Origin: Janthinobacterium lividum PAMC 25724
Lineage (GTDB): Bacteria; Pseudomonadota; Gammaproteobacteria; Burkholderiales; Burkholderiaceae_D
Direction: 5' to 3'
DNA length: 64,000 nt
NCBI GenBank assembly: GCA_000242815.2
Contig: AHHB01000037.1
Coordinates: forward strand, 496,001 to 560,000
The position numbers and the translations under genes were made by a program. Positions 36,180 through 48,134 of the stretch are shown piece after piece. Each line of letters opens with the position of its first letter. The first letter of the stretch is position 1. A model generated the notes under the pieces. The model saw only the letters and a list, made by a program, of their open reading frames with translations. It had not been told where the DNA came from and ran no database searches.

Positions 36180-37309
36180 TGCGCACGCCTAGCCTCCCAC
36201 AACGGCACTTTTCGCGGCGCAGCTTCGTCCAGGCGGCCGTGGGAGGCCTGGCCCTGGCGGCGGCACCCGGCTTTGCCGCCGGTCTGCTGGCCACGCCCCC
36301 GGCCCGCCCGCTGGTGTTTGCCCACCGGGGCGCCAGCGCTCTGCGCCCCGAGCATACGCTGGCGTCGTACGCCAAGGCTATCGTCGACGGTGCCGACTAC
36401 ATCGAGCCGGACCTGGTGGTGACGCGCGACGGCATCCTCGTGGCGCGCCACGAAAGCAACCTGATCGACACCACGGACGTGGCGCGCCGGCCTGAATTTG
36501 CCAGCCGGCGCAGCAAGAAGATGCTCGACGGCGCTTGGCACGATGGCTGGTTTGTCGACGATTTCACGCTGGCAGAACTGAAAACCCTGCGCGCCATCGA
36601 ACGGCTGCCGAAAGTACGTCCCGGCAACACCTTGTATGATGGACAGTTCCAGATTCCCACCTGGGAAGAAATCATCGATTTTGTTGCAGCGCAATCGGCC
36701 GCCAGCGGACGCATCATTGGCCTCGTGCCGGAGCTGAAAAGCTCGACCTACTTCCGCGATGCGGGCCTGGCGCTGGAAGACCGTTTCCTGTCGACCATGC
36801 TGGCGCATGAGTACACGCGCCGCGCGCCCATCGAAATCCAGTCCTTCGAAGTGGCGAACCTGAAGTACCTGCGCGAGAAGCTGGGACGGCGCGCCAACGT
36901 GCGCCTGATGCAGTTGGTGGTGGGCGGCGACGTGCGCCCGATGGACGTCGCCAAGGCCGGTGGCAAGCTGACCTTCGGCCAGATGACGACGCCGGCCGGC
37001 TTGCGCGATATCGCCGCCTACGCGGACGTGGTGGCGCCGCCTACGCGCAGCGTCATCGCGCTCGATGCCGATCAGCGCCTGGCCAAGCCCTCCTCCATCG
37101 TCGACGATGCGCACCAGGCAGGCTTGCTGCTGCACACCTGGACCTTCCGCCCGGAAAATCGTTTCCTGGCGGCCGACTTCCGCGATGGCAATGGTGAAAA
37201 CGCGCGCAACGAAGCCGGTTCCGTGGCAGAAATGCGCCGCTATATCGAAACGGGATTGGATGGCTTTTTTAGCGACGATCCGGGCTTGGGACGCATCGCT
37301 GCCGGATAG
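36179..37309 (+). CDS. Tat-exported glycerophosphodiester phosphodiesterase
   Basis: A 376-residue GDPD enzyme. The N-terminus has a twin-arginine signal (HFSRRSFVQAAVGGLALAAA). The family core begins VFAHRGASALRPEHTLASY with the catalytic His, followed by ADYIEPDLVVTRDGILVARHE with the metal ligands. GLVPELKSSTYF and LDGFFSDDPG close the barrel. It would split glycerophosphodiesters into glycerol 3-phosphate and an alcohol in the periplasm. The ATG overlaps the receptor stop (TGATG), so the two are translated together. The size fits GlpQ-type enzymes. Confidence 0.92.
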   Translation: MRTPSLPQRHFSRRSFVQAAVGGLALAAAPGFAAGLLATPPARPLVFAHRGASALRPEHTLASYAKAIVDGADYIEPDLVVTRDGILVARHESNLIDTTDVARRPEFASRRSKKMLDGAWHDGWFVDDFTLAELKTLRAIERLPKVRPGNTLYDGQFQIPTWEEIIDFVAAQSAASGRIIGLVPELKSSTYFRDAGLALEDRFLSTMLAHEYTRRAPIEIQSFEVANLKYLREKLGRRANVRLMQLVVGGDVRPMDVAKAGGKLTFGQMTTPAGLRDIAAYADVVAPPTRSVIALDADQRLAKPSSIVDDAHQAGLLLHTWTFRPENRFLAADFRDGNGENARNEAGSVAEMRRYIETGLDGFFSDDPGLGRIAAG

Positions 37310-37333
37310 ACATTTCGTAACAAAATCGTTTCC

Positions 37334-37362
37334 AGGGCGTAGCCGACGGCTACGCCCTTATT
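37334..37362 (+). terminator. Rho-independent terminator after the phosphodiesterase gene
   Basis: Perfect 11-bp stem AGGGCGTAGCC / GGCTACGCCCT with loop GAC, followed by TATTATTCGTTTTTT. Confidence 0.85.
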
Positions 37363-37461
37363 ATTCGTTTTTTGAATTACTGAAATTGGATCTTGAAATT
37401 AGACATATATCGCGAACTCCATTATTGTGCAATGCAACAACAGACTATTCATGGAGGGCAT

Positions 37462-37737
37462 ATGTCCACTTTTACCACTACCTACAGCAACGACGACAAC
37501 TATTTCAGCAACCTGGGCCGCGCCACGCGCGCCTTCCTGGGCGCCCTGCTCGCTACCAAGCCGTACAGCGAACTGGCGCAGAAGGAAGTCATCGCCAACA
37601 GCGGCACCGAGCAAGAGCAACGCTATGTGCGCCCAAGCCAACGCGATATCGCGCTGCTGAACTCGGAAGCGGCGCGTTACGAACAACTGATGCCGAATCT
37701 GGCCTCGGAACTGCGTTTCCTCGCTACACGCGGCTAA
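37462..37737 (+). CDS. Small hypothetical protein (91 aa)
   Basis: Starts MSTFTTTYSNDDNYFSNLGR with a clear GGAGG site 5 bases before the ATG. The protein is soluble and mixed-charge, with a hydrophobic helix RATRAFLGALLATKPYSEL and a C-terminal helix (ALLNSEAARYEQLMPNLASELRFLATRG, parts). There is no family I recognise. The strong ribosome site and its own A/T-rich upstream region support real expression. It is followed by another very small gene. Confidence 0.7.
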   Translation: MSTFTTTYSNDDNYFSNLGRATRAFLGALLATKPYSELAQKEVIANSGTEQEQRYVRPSQRDIALLNSEAARYEQLMPNLASELRFLATRG

Positions 37738-37854
37738 AACGTCCAAGGCAGCTTTGCCCACACCTCGCCGTACGTTCCTACTGTCTTCGACGTGGCGCCT
37801 GGCCCTGGACATTTTTTAAGCCAACTCTGTATCAACAGCTTACCTGGAATTTTG

Positions 37855-37947
37855 ATGATATTTCTCGAAACCGCACTGATCACCGTGGCCATCGTGGTCA
37901 CCGGCATCCATTTCTACCTGATCTCGACCGGCAAAGCCCGTTTCTGA
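37855..37947 (+). CDS. Single-span membrane mini-protein (30 aa)
   Basis: ATG at 37855 with a CTGGAA-type site upstream. The peptide MIFLETALITVAIVVTGIHF continues to a basic end (STGKARF). It has one clean hydrophobic span and a positive C-terminus, as in small membrane proteins that dock to larger complexes. Too short for a family call. The even codon use and sharp hydrophobic pattern favour it being real, but coding is unproven. Confidence 0.4.
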   Translation: MIFLETALITVAIVVTGIHFYLISTGKARF

Positions 37948-38242
37948 TCAGTCAGCAGCAAAGAACCGCAGGAAAAAACACCCCTGGCAGCAGCGCGGCA
38001 ATACGACGCCAAGCCAAGGTGCAGTGCGTCAGCCTGGCAATTGGCCCAGGCTGACAGGGCAAGCCCTCCTCCCCCAGCCGTGTCGCTTTTTTTGACAGTC
38101 ATGCCCTTCTCAGGCAACTGGACAAGCTCAAGCCCTTGATTCTCCAACATAAAATTCTCCTGGACTGCTTCTTGCTCTCCTAACGCCATGCCCATCTGGC
38201 ATCCCGCCAGCAAGCAAACCAGGCAAGTCAAGGGAGAATGCA

Positions 38243-40357
38243 ATGAAACACTCCAGATACTGGCGCGCATGGCTGGCGCCCCTCGTGGTATGCGTAGCGC
38301 TGACGGCATGCGGCGGTGGACGCACGGCGCAGGATGTGCCGCCACCGGTCGAAGAACTGCCGTCGGAAGTACAAAATGAAGTATTGCGCAGCGCATTCAC
38401 CGCCGGCGCCGGTGCTCGGCTCAGCGTGCCCGCCAGCGCCCCAGGCGTACCCGGCACACTCATCGATATCCCGCCTGATGCCGCCATCGACGACCTGCAA
38501 GTCCAGGTGGGCTACGAAAACGCGCCGCCCGGTCCCTTCCGCGCAGAGGCGATTGCGGCCGGCACGCTGGCCGTCTCGAAAACCCTGCTCTTGAAGGTAG
38601 CCGGCGGCGGGCCGGCGCAATTCAAGCTGCCCATTACCGTCACCATGCCCTATGACCTTGCCGCAGCCGGCGACTTGCCGCCCGCAGTACTCTACTGGGA
38701 CGAAGCCGCGAGCCGCTACCGTACCGTCTCCGTCATTGGCGTCGACAGGAGCAAGGGCACGGTCACCTTCCGTACCTCGCACTTCTCGCGCTTCATGGCG
38801 ATCGTCGTGCGCGCACTCAACCTGGGCATGCCGGCGGTCGACACGGGATTTCGGCTCGGCACGGATTCCGTCCTGCACCGTAACTTCGGCTCCTATCTAT
38901 ACGGCGGCCACTGCGCCGCTTTCGCCTCGCTCTCCACGCATTATTTCTCCTTGAACAAGTCAAAGCGGCTGTATGACCTGTCCAACGAAGGCATGCCGGG
39001 GCAGCCGGTGGACGATGAACTGACCCGCACAGCCATGGCCATGACCTACGCTGTCATCGCCGGCAAGTGGAACAGCGTGGCATCAAGCATCCTCATTCCG
39101 CAAGCCATCGACACCGGCCGCCTGATGCTGGAGTCGATGATCGCCACGGGCGATCCACTGCATCTGGTCATGCATAGCGGCACCAAGGATGGCGGCCATT
39201 CCGTGACGGTCTTTGCCTATGACGCGGATCAGGCGCGCTTTCGTATCTACGATTCGAACGCCCCCGATGTCGAAGCCAACTACGACTGGAACATGCTGAC
39301 GGGCTTTGGCACGTATTCACGCGCAGCCTCCTATCCACCCTCGATGTTCGACCATATCGGCTACGCCAGCGACGACACTTTCGGCGCCCCGGCCCAGTTC
39401 CAGAAAATCATCGCCGAGTGGGAAAGCGGCAAGCTGCAAGACTATTTTTCGCATCTGCAAGTGACAGACCAGCAAGGCAAGGTACAGGCGCTCGAGTACG
39501 CACGGCCCGTGCGCGTGCAGATCGCCCATCAAGACGGGCAAAGCCTGCAAGGACGCTTCAACCGTCCCGTCGGCAGCAAAAAGGATGTCTATCTGCACGT
39601 GTTCTACGATGGCGTGCGCCAGGGTGCGACGGGCGTGCTCCTTGATACGGCAGGCAACTATATGCTGAACTTTCCCACCAAACTGGAAAACAAAATCGAT
39701 GTGATGCTGCTGGTGTCGGAACATCCGCGCAGCACCGAGCACGGCTTCTCGGCCTTTGGAAAATTCAGCGTGCAGTCTGCGGGGGAAAATTTCTTTGTCA
39801 ATTTCGGCTTTGAATCAGGTGACCTCAGCGGCTGGAACAGCCAGACCTCTCTGCTCAACAGCGGCGCCGTGTTGACGCCGACAAAAGTCGAAGTGGTCGG
39901 CGTCGGCTTCGATCCGATCGCAACTGACCTGACGACCAGCATCTTTGGCATGCATGCCGCCAAGATCAACGACCAGACGCCGAACTACCACACGACCTAT
40001 GTCGCGCAAAAGGCGATCGTGCCGGCGGCGGCCAGCAATCCGCAACTGGTGTTTCAATGGGCGGCGGTGCTGGAGGATCCGCGCCACGAGCCATCAGAGC
40101 AACCGTATGTCGATGTCGTCGTGCGCAACCTCAGCAAAGGCCAGGACCTGTACCGCCGACGCTTCTTTACCAGCGATCCCAGCTTCCAAGGCTGGAAAGA
40201 CTATCAAGGCGGCAACTGGAAAGCTATTCCCTGGCAACCGGTGATACTCAAGGGGCTGGGCGCCAGCGCGGGCGATGAAATCGAATTGCGCATCACCGGT
40301 GCCGACTGCACTCTGGGTGGCCATGGCGGCTATGTATATCTTGATGGGGAAGAATAA
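38243..40357 (+). CDS. Large lipoprotein with ZU5-like and cysteine-peptidase-like regions
   Basis: A 704-residue lipoprotein with signal and lipobox LTAC (C23). Residues about 45-190 are beta-rich and end TVTFRTSHFSRFMAIVV, the HFS-type motif seen at the end of ZU5 domains. Residues about 215-340 show a papain-like pattern: YGGHCAAFASLSTHYF (C224), DGGHSVTVFAYD (H319) and RIYDSNAPD (D337/N339). From about residue 520 the C-terminus resembles a jelly-roll binding domain (FFVNFGFESGDLSGW). I infer a surface or periplasmic lipoprotein with possible proteolytic or amidase activity. It stands alone between the mini-protein and convergent ftsB. Confidence 0.7.
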   Translation: MKHSRYWRAWLAPLVVCVALTACGGGRTAQDVPPPVEELPSEVQNEVLRSAFTAGAGARLSVPASAPGVPGTLIDIPPDAAIDDLQVQVGYENAPPGPFRAEAIAAGTLAVSKTLLLKVAGGGPAQFKLPITVTMPYDLAAAGDLPPAVLYWDEAASRYRTVSVIGVDRSKGTVTFRTSHFSRFMAIVVRALNLGMPAVDTGFRLGTDSVLHRNFGSYLYGGHCAAFASLSTHYFSLNKSKRLYDLSNEGMPGQPVDDELTRTAMAMTYAVIAGKWNSVASSILIPQAIDTGRLMLESMIATGDPLHLVMHSGTKDGGHSVTVFAYDADQARFRIYDSNAPDVEANYDWNMLTGFGTYSRAASYPPSMFDHIGYASDDTFGAPAQFQKIIAEWESGKLQDYFSHLQVTDQQGKVQALEYARPVRVQIAHQDGQSLQGRFNRPVGSKKDVYLHVFYDGVRQGATGVLLDTAGNYMLNFPTKLENKIDVMLLVSEHPRSTEHGFSAFGKFSVQSAGENFFVNFGFESGDLSGWNSQTSLLNSGAVLTPTKVEVVGVGFDPIATDLTTSIFGMHAAKINDQTPNYHTTYVAQKAIVPAAASNPQLVFQWAAVLEDPRHEPSEQPYVDVVVRNLSKGQDLYRRRFFTSDPSFQGWKDYQGGNWKAIPWQPVILKGLGASAGDEIELRITGADCTLGGHGGYVYLDGEE

Positions 40358-40422
40358 GGCGGGCCGCGCCGCGCGTGGGGCGCCGGGCAGCCGGCGCCTG
40401 CAGCTTGGCAGGCGGAGCAATA

Positions 40423-40746
40423 TTAGTGGGGCGCAGCAGCGTCCACCGGCGTTTCCAGCAGCGGCGGGGTCTGGCCCTTGCGCACGATCTGCACGAAAAT
40501 CTCATTCTGTTTGACCATGCCCAGCTCATAGCGGGCACGCTCTTCGACGGCACCCGTGCCATCTTTCAGGTCGCGCACTTCGGATTCGAGCTTGGCGTTG
40601 CGCGCCTTCAATTCCACGTTTTTCTTGTTGGCCACCGCCACTTGGGCTTCCATGTCGGCAACACGCAGCCAACCGCCTTTACCCAGCCAGAGGGGAAATT
40701 GGATCAGCAGCAACAGGGCTGCCAGGGCGAGCGTAATCAGGCGCAT
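40423..40746 (-). CDS. ftsB: Cell division protein FtsB
   Basis: A 107-residue bitopic protein starting [22 protein letters not shown], followed by a coiled coil ([26 protein letters not shown]) and the family box [22 protein letters not shown]. FtsB works with FtsL and FtsQ in the divisome and helps trigger septal peptidoglycan synthesis. It lies downstream of eno on the same strand; a strong terminator stands between them. Confidence 0.94.
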   Translation of the reverse strand: MRLITLALAALLLLIQFPLWLGKGGWLRVADMEAQVAVANKKNVELKARNAKLESEVRDLKDGTGAVEERARYELGMVKQNEIFVQIVRKGQTPPLLETPVDAAAPH

Positions 40747-40759
40747 GGGGTATTCAGTT

Positions 40760-40787
40760 AAAAAACCGGCCGGATATCTCCGGCCGG
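40760..40787 (-). terminator. Rho-independent terminator between eno and ftsB
   Basis: On the minus strand the perfect 8-bp stem CCGGCCGG / CCGGCCGG, loop GAGATA-like, is followed by TTTTTT (complement of 40760-40765). It lies 20 bases past the eno stop, so ftsB would need read-through or its own promoter. Confidence 0.88.
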
Positions 40788-40807
40788 CCAGTGAGTTTTA
40801 CAACAAC

Positions 40808-43930
<3,123 letters not shown>

Positions 43931-44131
43931 CTAAAGCCTGCCTGCGGCGCTCCCCGCACACGGAAATTTGCGCCAAATGCCGACCATCGTCCCCGCTCCT
44001 GCTGTCTACATACAACAAAATTACTCAATGGCAATCATTGAAATATATTCAATTCCCACTGTTGTGTGGGCAAGCGAACAGACCCTGCCAGTCCCTGGCG
44101 GCAGACTAAAATTTTTCAACGGAGGTCCATC

Positions 44132-44539
44132 ATGAGCTACGAAGAACGCGACGCCTATGGCATGTATGTCAACCGAGGTCACAAAGGCCCCGGCCCTGAA
44201 CTGATGGGTGCCGACACCCTGATCGGCGACCATGTCCACAACGCCAAGGAAGAACACCTAGGTGAAATCAAGGAAATCATGATTGACATGCGCAGCGGCA
44301 AGATTGCCTACGCCGTCATGTCGCACGGCGGTGTCTTCACCATCGGCGAAAAGCTGTTTGCCGTGCCTTGGGAAGCGCTGCTGCTCGACACCATCAACAA
44401 GCGCTTCACCCTCAACGTCGACAAGGAGCGTATCGAAAACGCCCCCGGCTTCGACTCCGATAACTGGCCGGACATGGCCGATACCACGTGGGCCAATGCC
44501 GTCCATAGTTACTATGGAACGACGCCGCGCGAGTATTAA
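44132..44539 (+). CDS. PRC-barrel domain protein
   Basis: A 135-residue protein starting MSYEERDAYGMYVNR with GGAGG before the ATG. A PRC-barrel spans about residues 28-95: LMGADTLIGDHVHNAKEEHLGEIKEIMIDMRSG, IAYAVMSHGGVFTIGEKLFAVPW. PRC-barrels occur as H-subunit of photosynthetic reaction centres and in RimM, but also as many stand-alone proteins of unknown task; this one is the latter. Its own ribosome site and upstream region indicate monocistronic expression. It is followed by a palindromic family 2 repeat. Confidence 0.85.
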   Translation: MSYEERDAYGMYVNRGHKGPGPELMGADTLIGDHVHNAKEEHLGEIKEIMIDMRSGKIAYAVMSHGGVFTIGEKLFAVPWEALLLDTINKRFTLNVDKERIENAPGFDSDNWPDMADTTWANAVHSYYGTTPREY

Positions 44540-44540
44540 T

Positions 44541-44606
44541 TAACCCAAAACGAAGGGCTGGGGTCGTACCCTGCAGGGTACGACCCCGGTCTTGCACTGG
44601 GGTTTA
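44541..44606 (+). repeat. Palindromic intergenic repeat, family 2, copy 1
   Basis: The core is a perfect 28-bp palindrome at 44560-44587 (left arm GGGGTCGTACCCTG). AACCC upstream and GGGTT downstream pair as outer arms. It fills the gap between the PRC-barrel gene and the convergent TonB receptor gene and may also act as a terminator for both. Confidence 0.75.
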
Positions 44607-44607
44607 C

Positions 44608-46863
44608 TTAAAACCGGCATTCCAACCCCGCCACATAGGTACGTCCTTTCGCCGTACTCATCGGCGTATTATCGTTCGACTGCGACGGCATCGAATTCAA
44701 GCGGTTCAAGGCTTCCGAATAGTTCTTGTTCATGGCGTTTTGCACCGACAGACGCAGGAACAGGTTTTTCGTCACCTGATAGCTGGCGTACAGGTCGATC
44801 ACGGCCGGGATCTTCGGATTGTCTACCTTCACCACTTCCCCCGTCACTGCATCGGCATCATTGTCAGGCGACAGGCGGCGGTTTGAACCCGTGTGCTTGA
44901 TGATGGCGCCCAGCTCCACTTTGTTATCGAACAAACGCGTGCCCACGTCGAGGTTGTAATACGTACTGGGCAGCTCGCTGATGTCGGACGCGCCGAACCA
45001 GGCACTGGCGATCGAGGTAGGCTGGCTGGTCTTTTCGCGCGTGTACGACAGGCGCGCATACGCCGGGCCCAACTGGTACTGGGCTTCAAGCTCCCATCCG
45101 CGCGTATGCACGGGCGTGGCCGAGTTGATGTAGATATACATATTCGTCACGTATTCATCCACATTCTTTCCGTCCGTGGCCAGCACTTCGGCGATATTGC
45201 ACTTGCGCCCGTTATCGCAGAGGAGGAAGGACTGGCTGGTGATATAGCCGTCGATCTTGCTCTTGAAATACAGGGCCTTGACGTGCAGCGCATCGTTGGC
45301 ACTCAGCAAGCCGTGCAGGCTGGAATTGAAGCCCAGCTGATAAGTCGTCGCTTTTTCGCCCTTCAGGAAAGGATTCATCGACGCCCCGCCATCGTTGGAA
45401 AAGAACACTTCCTGCGGATTCGGGCCGCGCATGGTGCGCTCGGCGCTGGCAAAGGGCTGGAACCACGGCGTCACTTGCGCGGAAACGAGCAACGACGGGT
45501 TGATGCCGTGCTCCTTCAGCGCGATCTGCGCCCCACCCTGCGGGAAACATTTGACGCGCGCATCGCAGGCCGGCTTGTAGCCCGTCAGCTCGAAGCCGGT
45601 GTAGTTCAGGCCCGCATTGATTTGATACATGCCGCGGTTGTATTGCAAGCTAGCATACAGGCTGTCGATCTTTTGCTTGCCGGCGGCGCCAAACGGGTTG
45701 TTTTCAATCGATTGCTGCTTCGCCTCTGGATTGTTGGGATCGTCGACCAGGCTTTCCACGTGCTTGCTGTACTGATTGCGCATCAGCTTGCCGCCCAGCG
45801 TCACCAGCACATCACCGCCCGCCAGCTTGAAGCTGCTGGTGTTATTGATATCGAGGGCATCGGCGCGGTTGGCCGCATTCGTGTTGATGAAATTGGTCAG
45901 CGCCTCGGGCATGTATTTCTGATTCCCACGGCTGCTGCTGACGAGCACATTGAGGTCGATCAACTCTGAAAACGGCGTGTAATGATATTTGACGGAGTAA
46001 TCATTACTCTGCATGTCGCGCCGCGTAAACGTGTTGCGATAATCGCGCGCCGCCAATTCCAGGGCGTGGAAGTCGCTCAATTTCAGGTCCAGCTTGAGCA
46101 GCTGCGACTTCGGTTTCTGTTGGTAAAAGCGGTTGTAGCCGAAGCCGAATTGCTCGCTGTCCGTGCCATTGCCATTGTTGTAGTTATTGCCGATCACGCT
46201 CGCACTGGTGGCGGCCATGAAGCCCACGCTGCCGCCATCGAAGGCCGGGTTTTTCATGGCCACGGCCAGCATGGCGCTGCGCCCGACACCATTATTACCG
46301 GCAGACATTTTCGCGCGTGCGCCGACTTTTTCACCGGCGAAGAGCACATCATCGACGCCGATGGTGCGCAAATTGGCGCTGCCGCCCAGCGCGTTGACGC
46401 CATCGCCGCCCACCGTATTACCGCGCGACACATCGACGCCGATGATGAAGTTCGGGTCGATCAGGGCGCCGAACTGGCTGCTGGGCATGCCGCCATGCGA
46501 CACTTCCGACGGTGCGCTGCCATAGTAATTCTGCGTCACGCCATCGATCATGGTGTTGACCCGGCCGAAGCCGGACAGGCCGCGGATATTCACGCTGACG
46601 GCCCCTTGCGCCGGATCGATCTGCGTAAACGTGCCCGGCATGCCGCGCAAGATCTGGTCCACGGGTTGCAAACGCGTGTCCGCTGCGCGCGCGCTGACGG
46701 CACCCGGCTTTTCCAGCGCTTGCTGTTCCACCGGCAGCGCTGTACCCGACACATTGAGCGGCGAAAATTCCACCTTGCCGCTTTCCTGTGACTGCGCCCC
46801 AGCCTGCTGCGCCAGCAACGCCATGCAAACGCCCACGGCTTGCGCCATTGTCTTGATATGCAT
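44608..46863 (-). CDS. TonB-dependent receptor, HasR/haemoglobin-receptor-like
   Basis: A 751-residue receptor. Signal peptide to LLAQQAGAQ; plug with VSVNIRGLSGFGRVNTMIDGV; barrel ending LECRF. The sequence ERTMRGPNPQEVFFSN...NPFLKGEKATTYQLG resembles the HasR-type haem receptor region (RPPTVQEMFF...NPFLKPEK). It is the last gene of chaN-exbB-exbD-tonB-receptor. The operon has a Fur box in front, so the substrate is very likely iron-bearing, with haem the best guess. No haemophore gene is seen. Confidence 0.85.
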   Translation of the reverse strand: MHIKTMAQAVGVCMALLAQQAGAQSQESGKVEFSPLNVSGTALPVEQQALEKPGAVSARAADTRLQPVDQILRGMPGTFTQIDPAQGAVSVNIRGLSGFGRVNTMIDGVTQNYYGSAPSEVSHGGMPSSQFGALIDPNFIIGVDVSRGNTVGGDGVNALGGSANLRTIGVDDVLFAGEKVGARAKMSAGNNGVGRSAMLAVAMKNPAFDGGSVGFMAATSASVIGNNYNNGNGTDSEQFGFGYNRFYQQKPKSQLLKLDLKLSDFHALELAARDYRNTFTRRDMQSNDYSVKYHYTPFSELIDLNVLVSSSRGNQKYMPEALTNFINTNAANRADALDINNTSSFKLAGGDVLVTLGGKLMRNQYSKHVESLVDDPNNPEAKQQSIENNPFGAAGKQKIDSLYASLQYNRGMYQINAGLNYTGFELTGYKPACDARVKCFPQGGAQIALKEHGINPSLLVSAQVTPWFQPFASAERTMRGPNPQEVFFSNDGGASMNPFLKGEKATTYQLGFNSSLHGLLSANDALHVKALYFKSKIDGYITSQSFLLCDNGRKCNIAEVLATDGKNVDEYVTNMYIYINSATPVHTRGWELEAQYQLGPAYARLSYTREKTSQPTSIASAWFGASDISELPSTYYNLDVGTRLFDNKVELGAIIKHTGSNRRLSPDNDADAVTGEVVKVDNPKIPAVIDLYASYQVTKNLFLRLSVQNAMNKNYSEALNRLNSMPSQSNDNTPMSTAKGRTYVAGLECRF

Positions 46864-46914
46864 ACACCCTCAATTTCTTATGTTTAGATTTTTAATGAAC
46901 GACAATCGGCATCC

Positions 46915-47709
46915 TCATGCCTGGTCTTGCCCTGCTTCCAGCGTGAACGAGACGGGCAAGGTGACGGTCACAGTGCCCTGGTGCAAGACCTTGTCGGGCG
47001 GCGCCGGCAACGGTTGCGCGCGCTGCAGCACTTGCAGCGCTTCGCGGTCGAGCAGCGCCGTGCCCGATGAAGTGATCAATTCGCTGGCCAGCAGCTTGCC
47101 GTCGCGGTCGACCTGGAAACGCACCCAGGCGGCGCCAGCGCGCTTGCGCTGGCGTGCGTCGCCAGGATAGCGCTTGAAATGGGCTAGGTGAGTGAGCACC
47201 CGGCTTTGCCAGCTGGCCGGCGCCGCGCTGGCGGGCGGCGTGTCGCTGTTGAACGGCGCCGCCTGCGGGCCGCGCACGGCGGCGGGCGCCGGCGTGGCGC
47301 TGCTGCTGGCCTGCGCAGGCGCCGATGAGGCGTCCTTGGCGACATCCTTGGCCGGCTCCGACGACGGGCTGGCCGCCGCCTTTTCCTCTTTTTCCGCCGC
47401 GACGATGTGCGGCGCTGCGGCGCGCGCCAGCAGCGGCACCGCCTCTTGCCGGGTGCTACTCTTTGTCGGCCGGGCATCACTGGAAGCGGCCGACTGGCGC
47501 GCACCCACTGCCAAGCTCGGCTGCGTTTCAGCCGACATCACCTGCGCAGCAAAGACCAGCATCACGCTGGCCGGCGGTTGTGCAAGCACGCCGGTGACCG
47601 GCTGCCAGGCTGCCCACAACAGCAGCGCCAGCGCCGTGGCCAGCACCAGCGCCGTGGCAATGCCCCAGTTCAAGACGGGACGCAGCGCCAGCGTGGCCAC
47701 CCCGCTCAC
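46915..47709 (-). CDS. tonB: TonB energy-transducing protein
   Basis: A 264-residue TonB. An N-terminal membrane anchor (GIATALVLATALALLLWAAW) is followed by a long Ala/Pro/Ser linker and the C-terminal TonB domain (WQSRVLTHLAHFKRYPGDARQRKRAGAAWVRFQVDRDG, parts). It links the proton motive force of ExbBD to the outer-membrane receptor. The start is GTG at 47709 overlapping the exbD stop (GTGA), so expression is coupled. Having the receptor, TonB and ExbBD in one operon is typical of dedicated haem systems such as HasB. Confidence 0.93.
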   Translation of the reverse strand: MSGVATLALRPVLNWGIATALVLATALALLLWAAWQPVTGVLAQPPASVMLVFAAQVMSAETQPSLAVGARQSAASSDARPTKSSTRQEAVPLLARAAAPHIVAAEKEEKAAASPSSEPAKDVAKDASSAPAQASSSATPAPAAVRGPQAAPFNSDTPPASAAPASWQSRVLTHLAHFKRYPGDARQRKRAGAAWVRFQVDRDGKLLASELITSSGTALLDREALQVLQRAQPLPAPPDKVLHQGTVTVTLPVSFTLEAGQDQA

Positions 47710-48131
47710 CCGCCCTCCCGGCCGACCAGTCCCACTTTCAGATAACCGGCCTGGCGCAGGGCATCCATCACGCCCAGCACGTCTTCATAGGCGGCTTGCT
47801 TATCGGCCTGGAAAAACAGCGTGCGTTGGCGGTCGCCGCCCGTCTCGACATCAAGCAAACGCCCCAACTGCTCGCGCGCCACGGGCGATTCCCCGAGGTA
47901 CAAGCTGTGGTCGGCCTTCAGCGACACGAACAGCGGCTGGTCGGGACGCGGCTCGGGCTTGGCCGTGGCGGCAGGCAAGTCGATTTTCAGGTCGACCGTG
48001 GCCAGCGGCGAGACCACCATAAAGATGATCAGCAGCACCAGCATCACGTCGATGAAGGGTGTAACATTGATCTCGCAGAGTTCCGGCATGTCGGCCGTAT
48101 CGTCGTCAGACGAAGGAAACAGTGAAGCCAT
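47706..48131 (-). CDS. exbD: ExbD
   Basis: A 141-residue ExbD. The single membrane span has the key aspartate in INVTPFIDVMLVLLIIFMV, which carries the proton pathway. A periplasmic domain follows, with VDLKIDLPAAT and VRE(Q)LGRLLDVETGG. It forms the proton channel with ExbB and drives TonB. It starts three bases after the exbB stop and its own stop overlaps the tonB start. Confidence 0.95.
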   Translation of the reverse strand: MASLFPSSDDDTADMPELCEINVTPFIDVMLVLLIIFMVVSPLATVDLKIDLPAATAKPEPRPDQPLFVSLKADHSLYLGESPVAREQLGRLLDVETGGDRQRTLFFQADKQAAYEDVLGVMDALRQAGYLKVGLVGREGG

Positions 48132-48134
48132 GGT

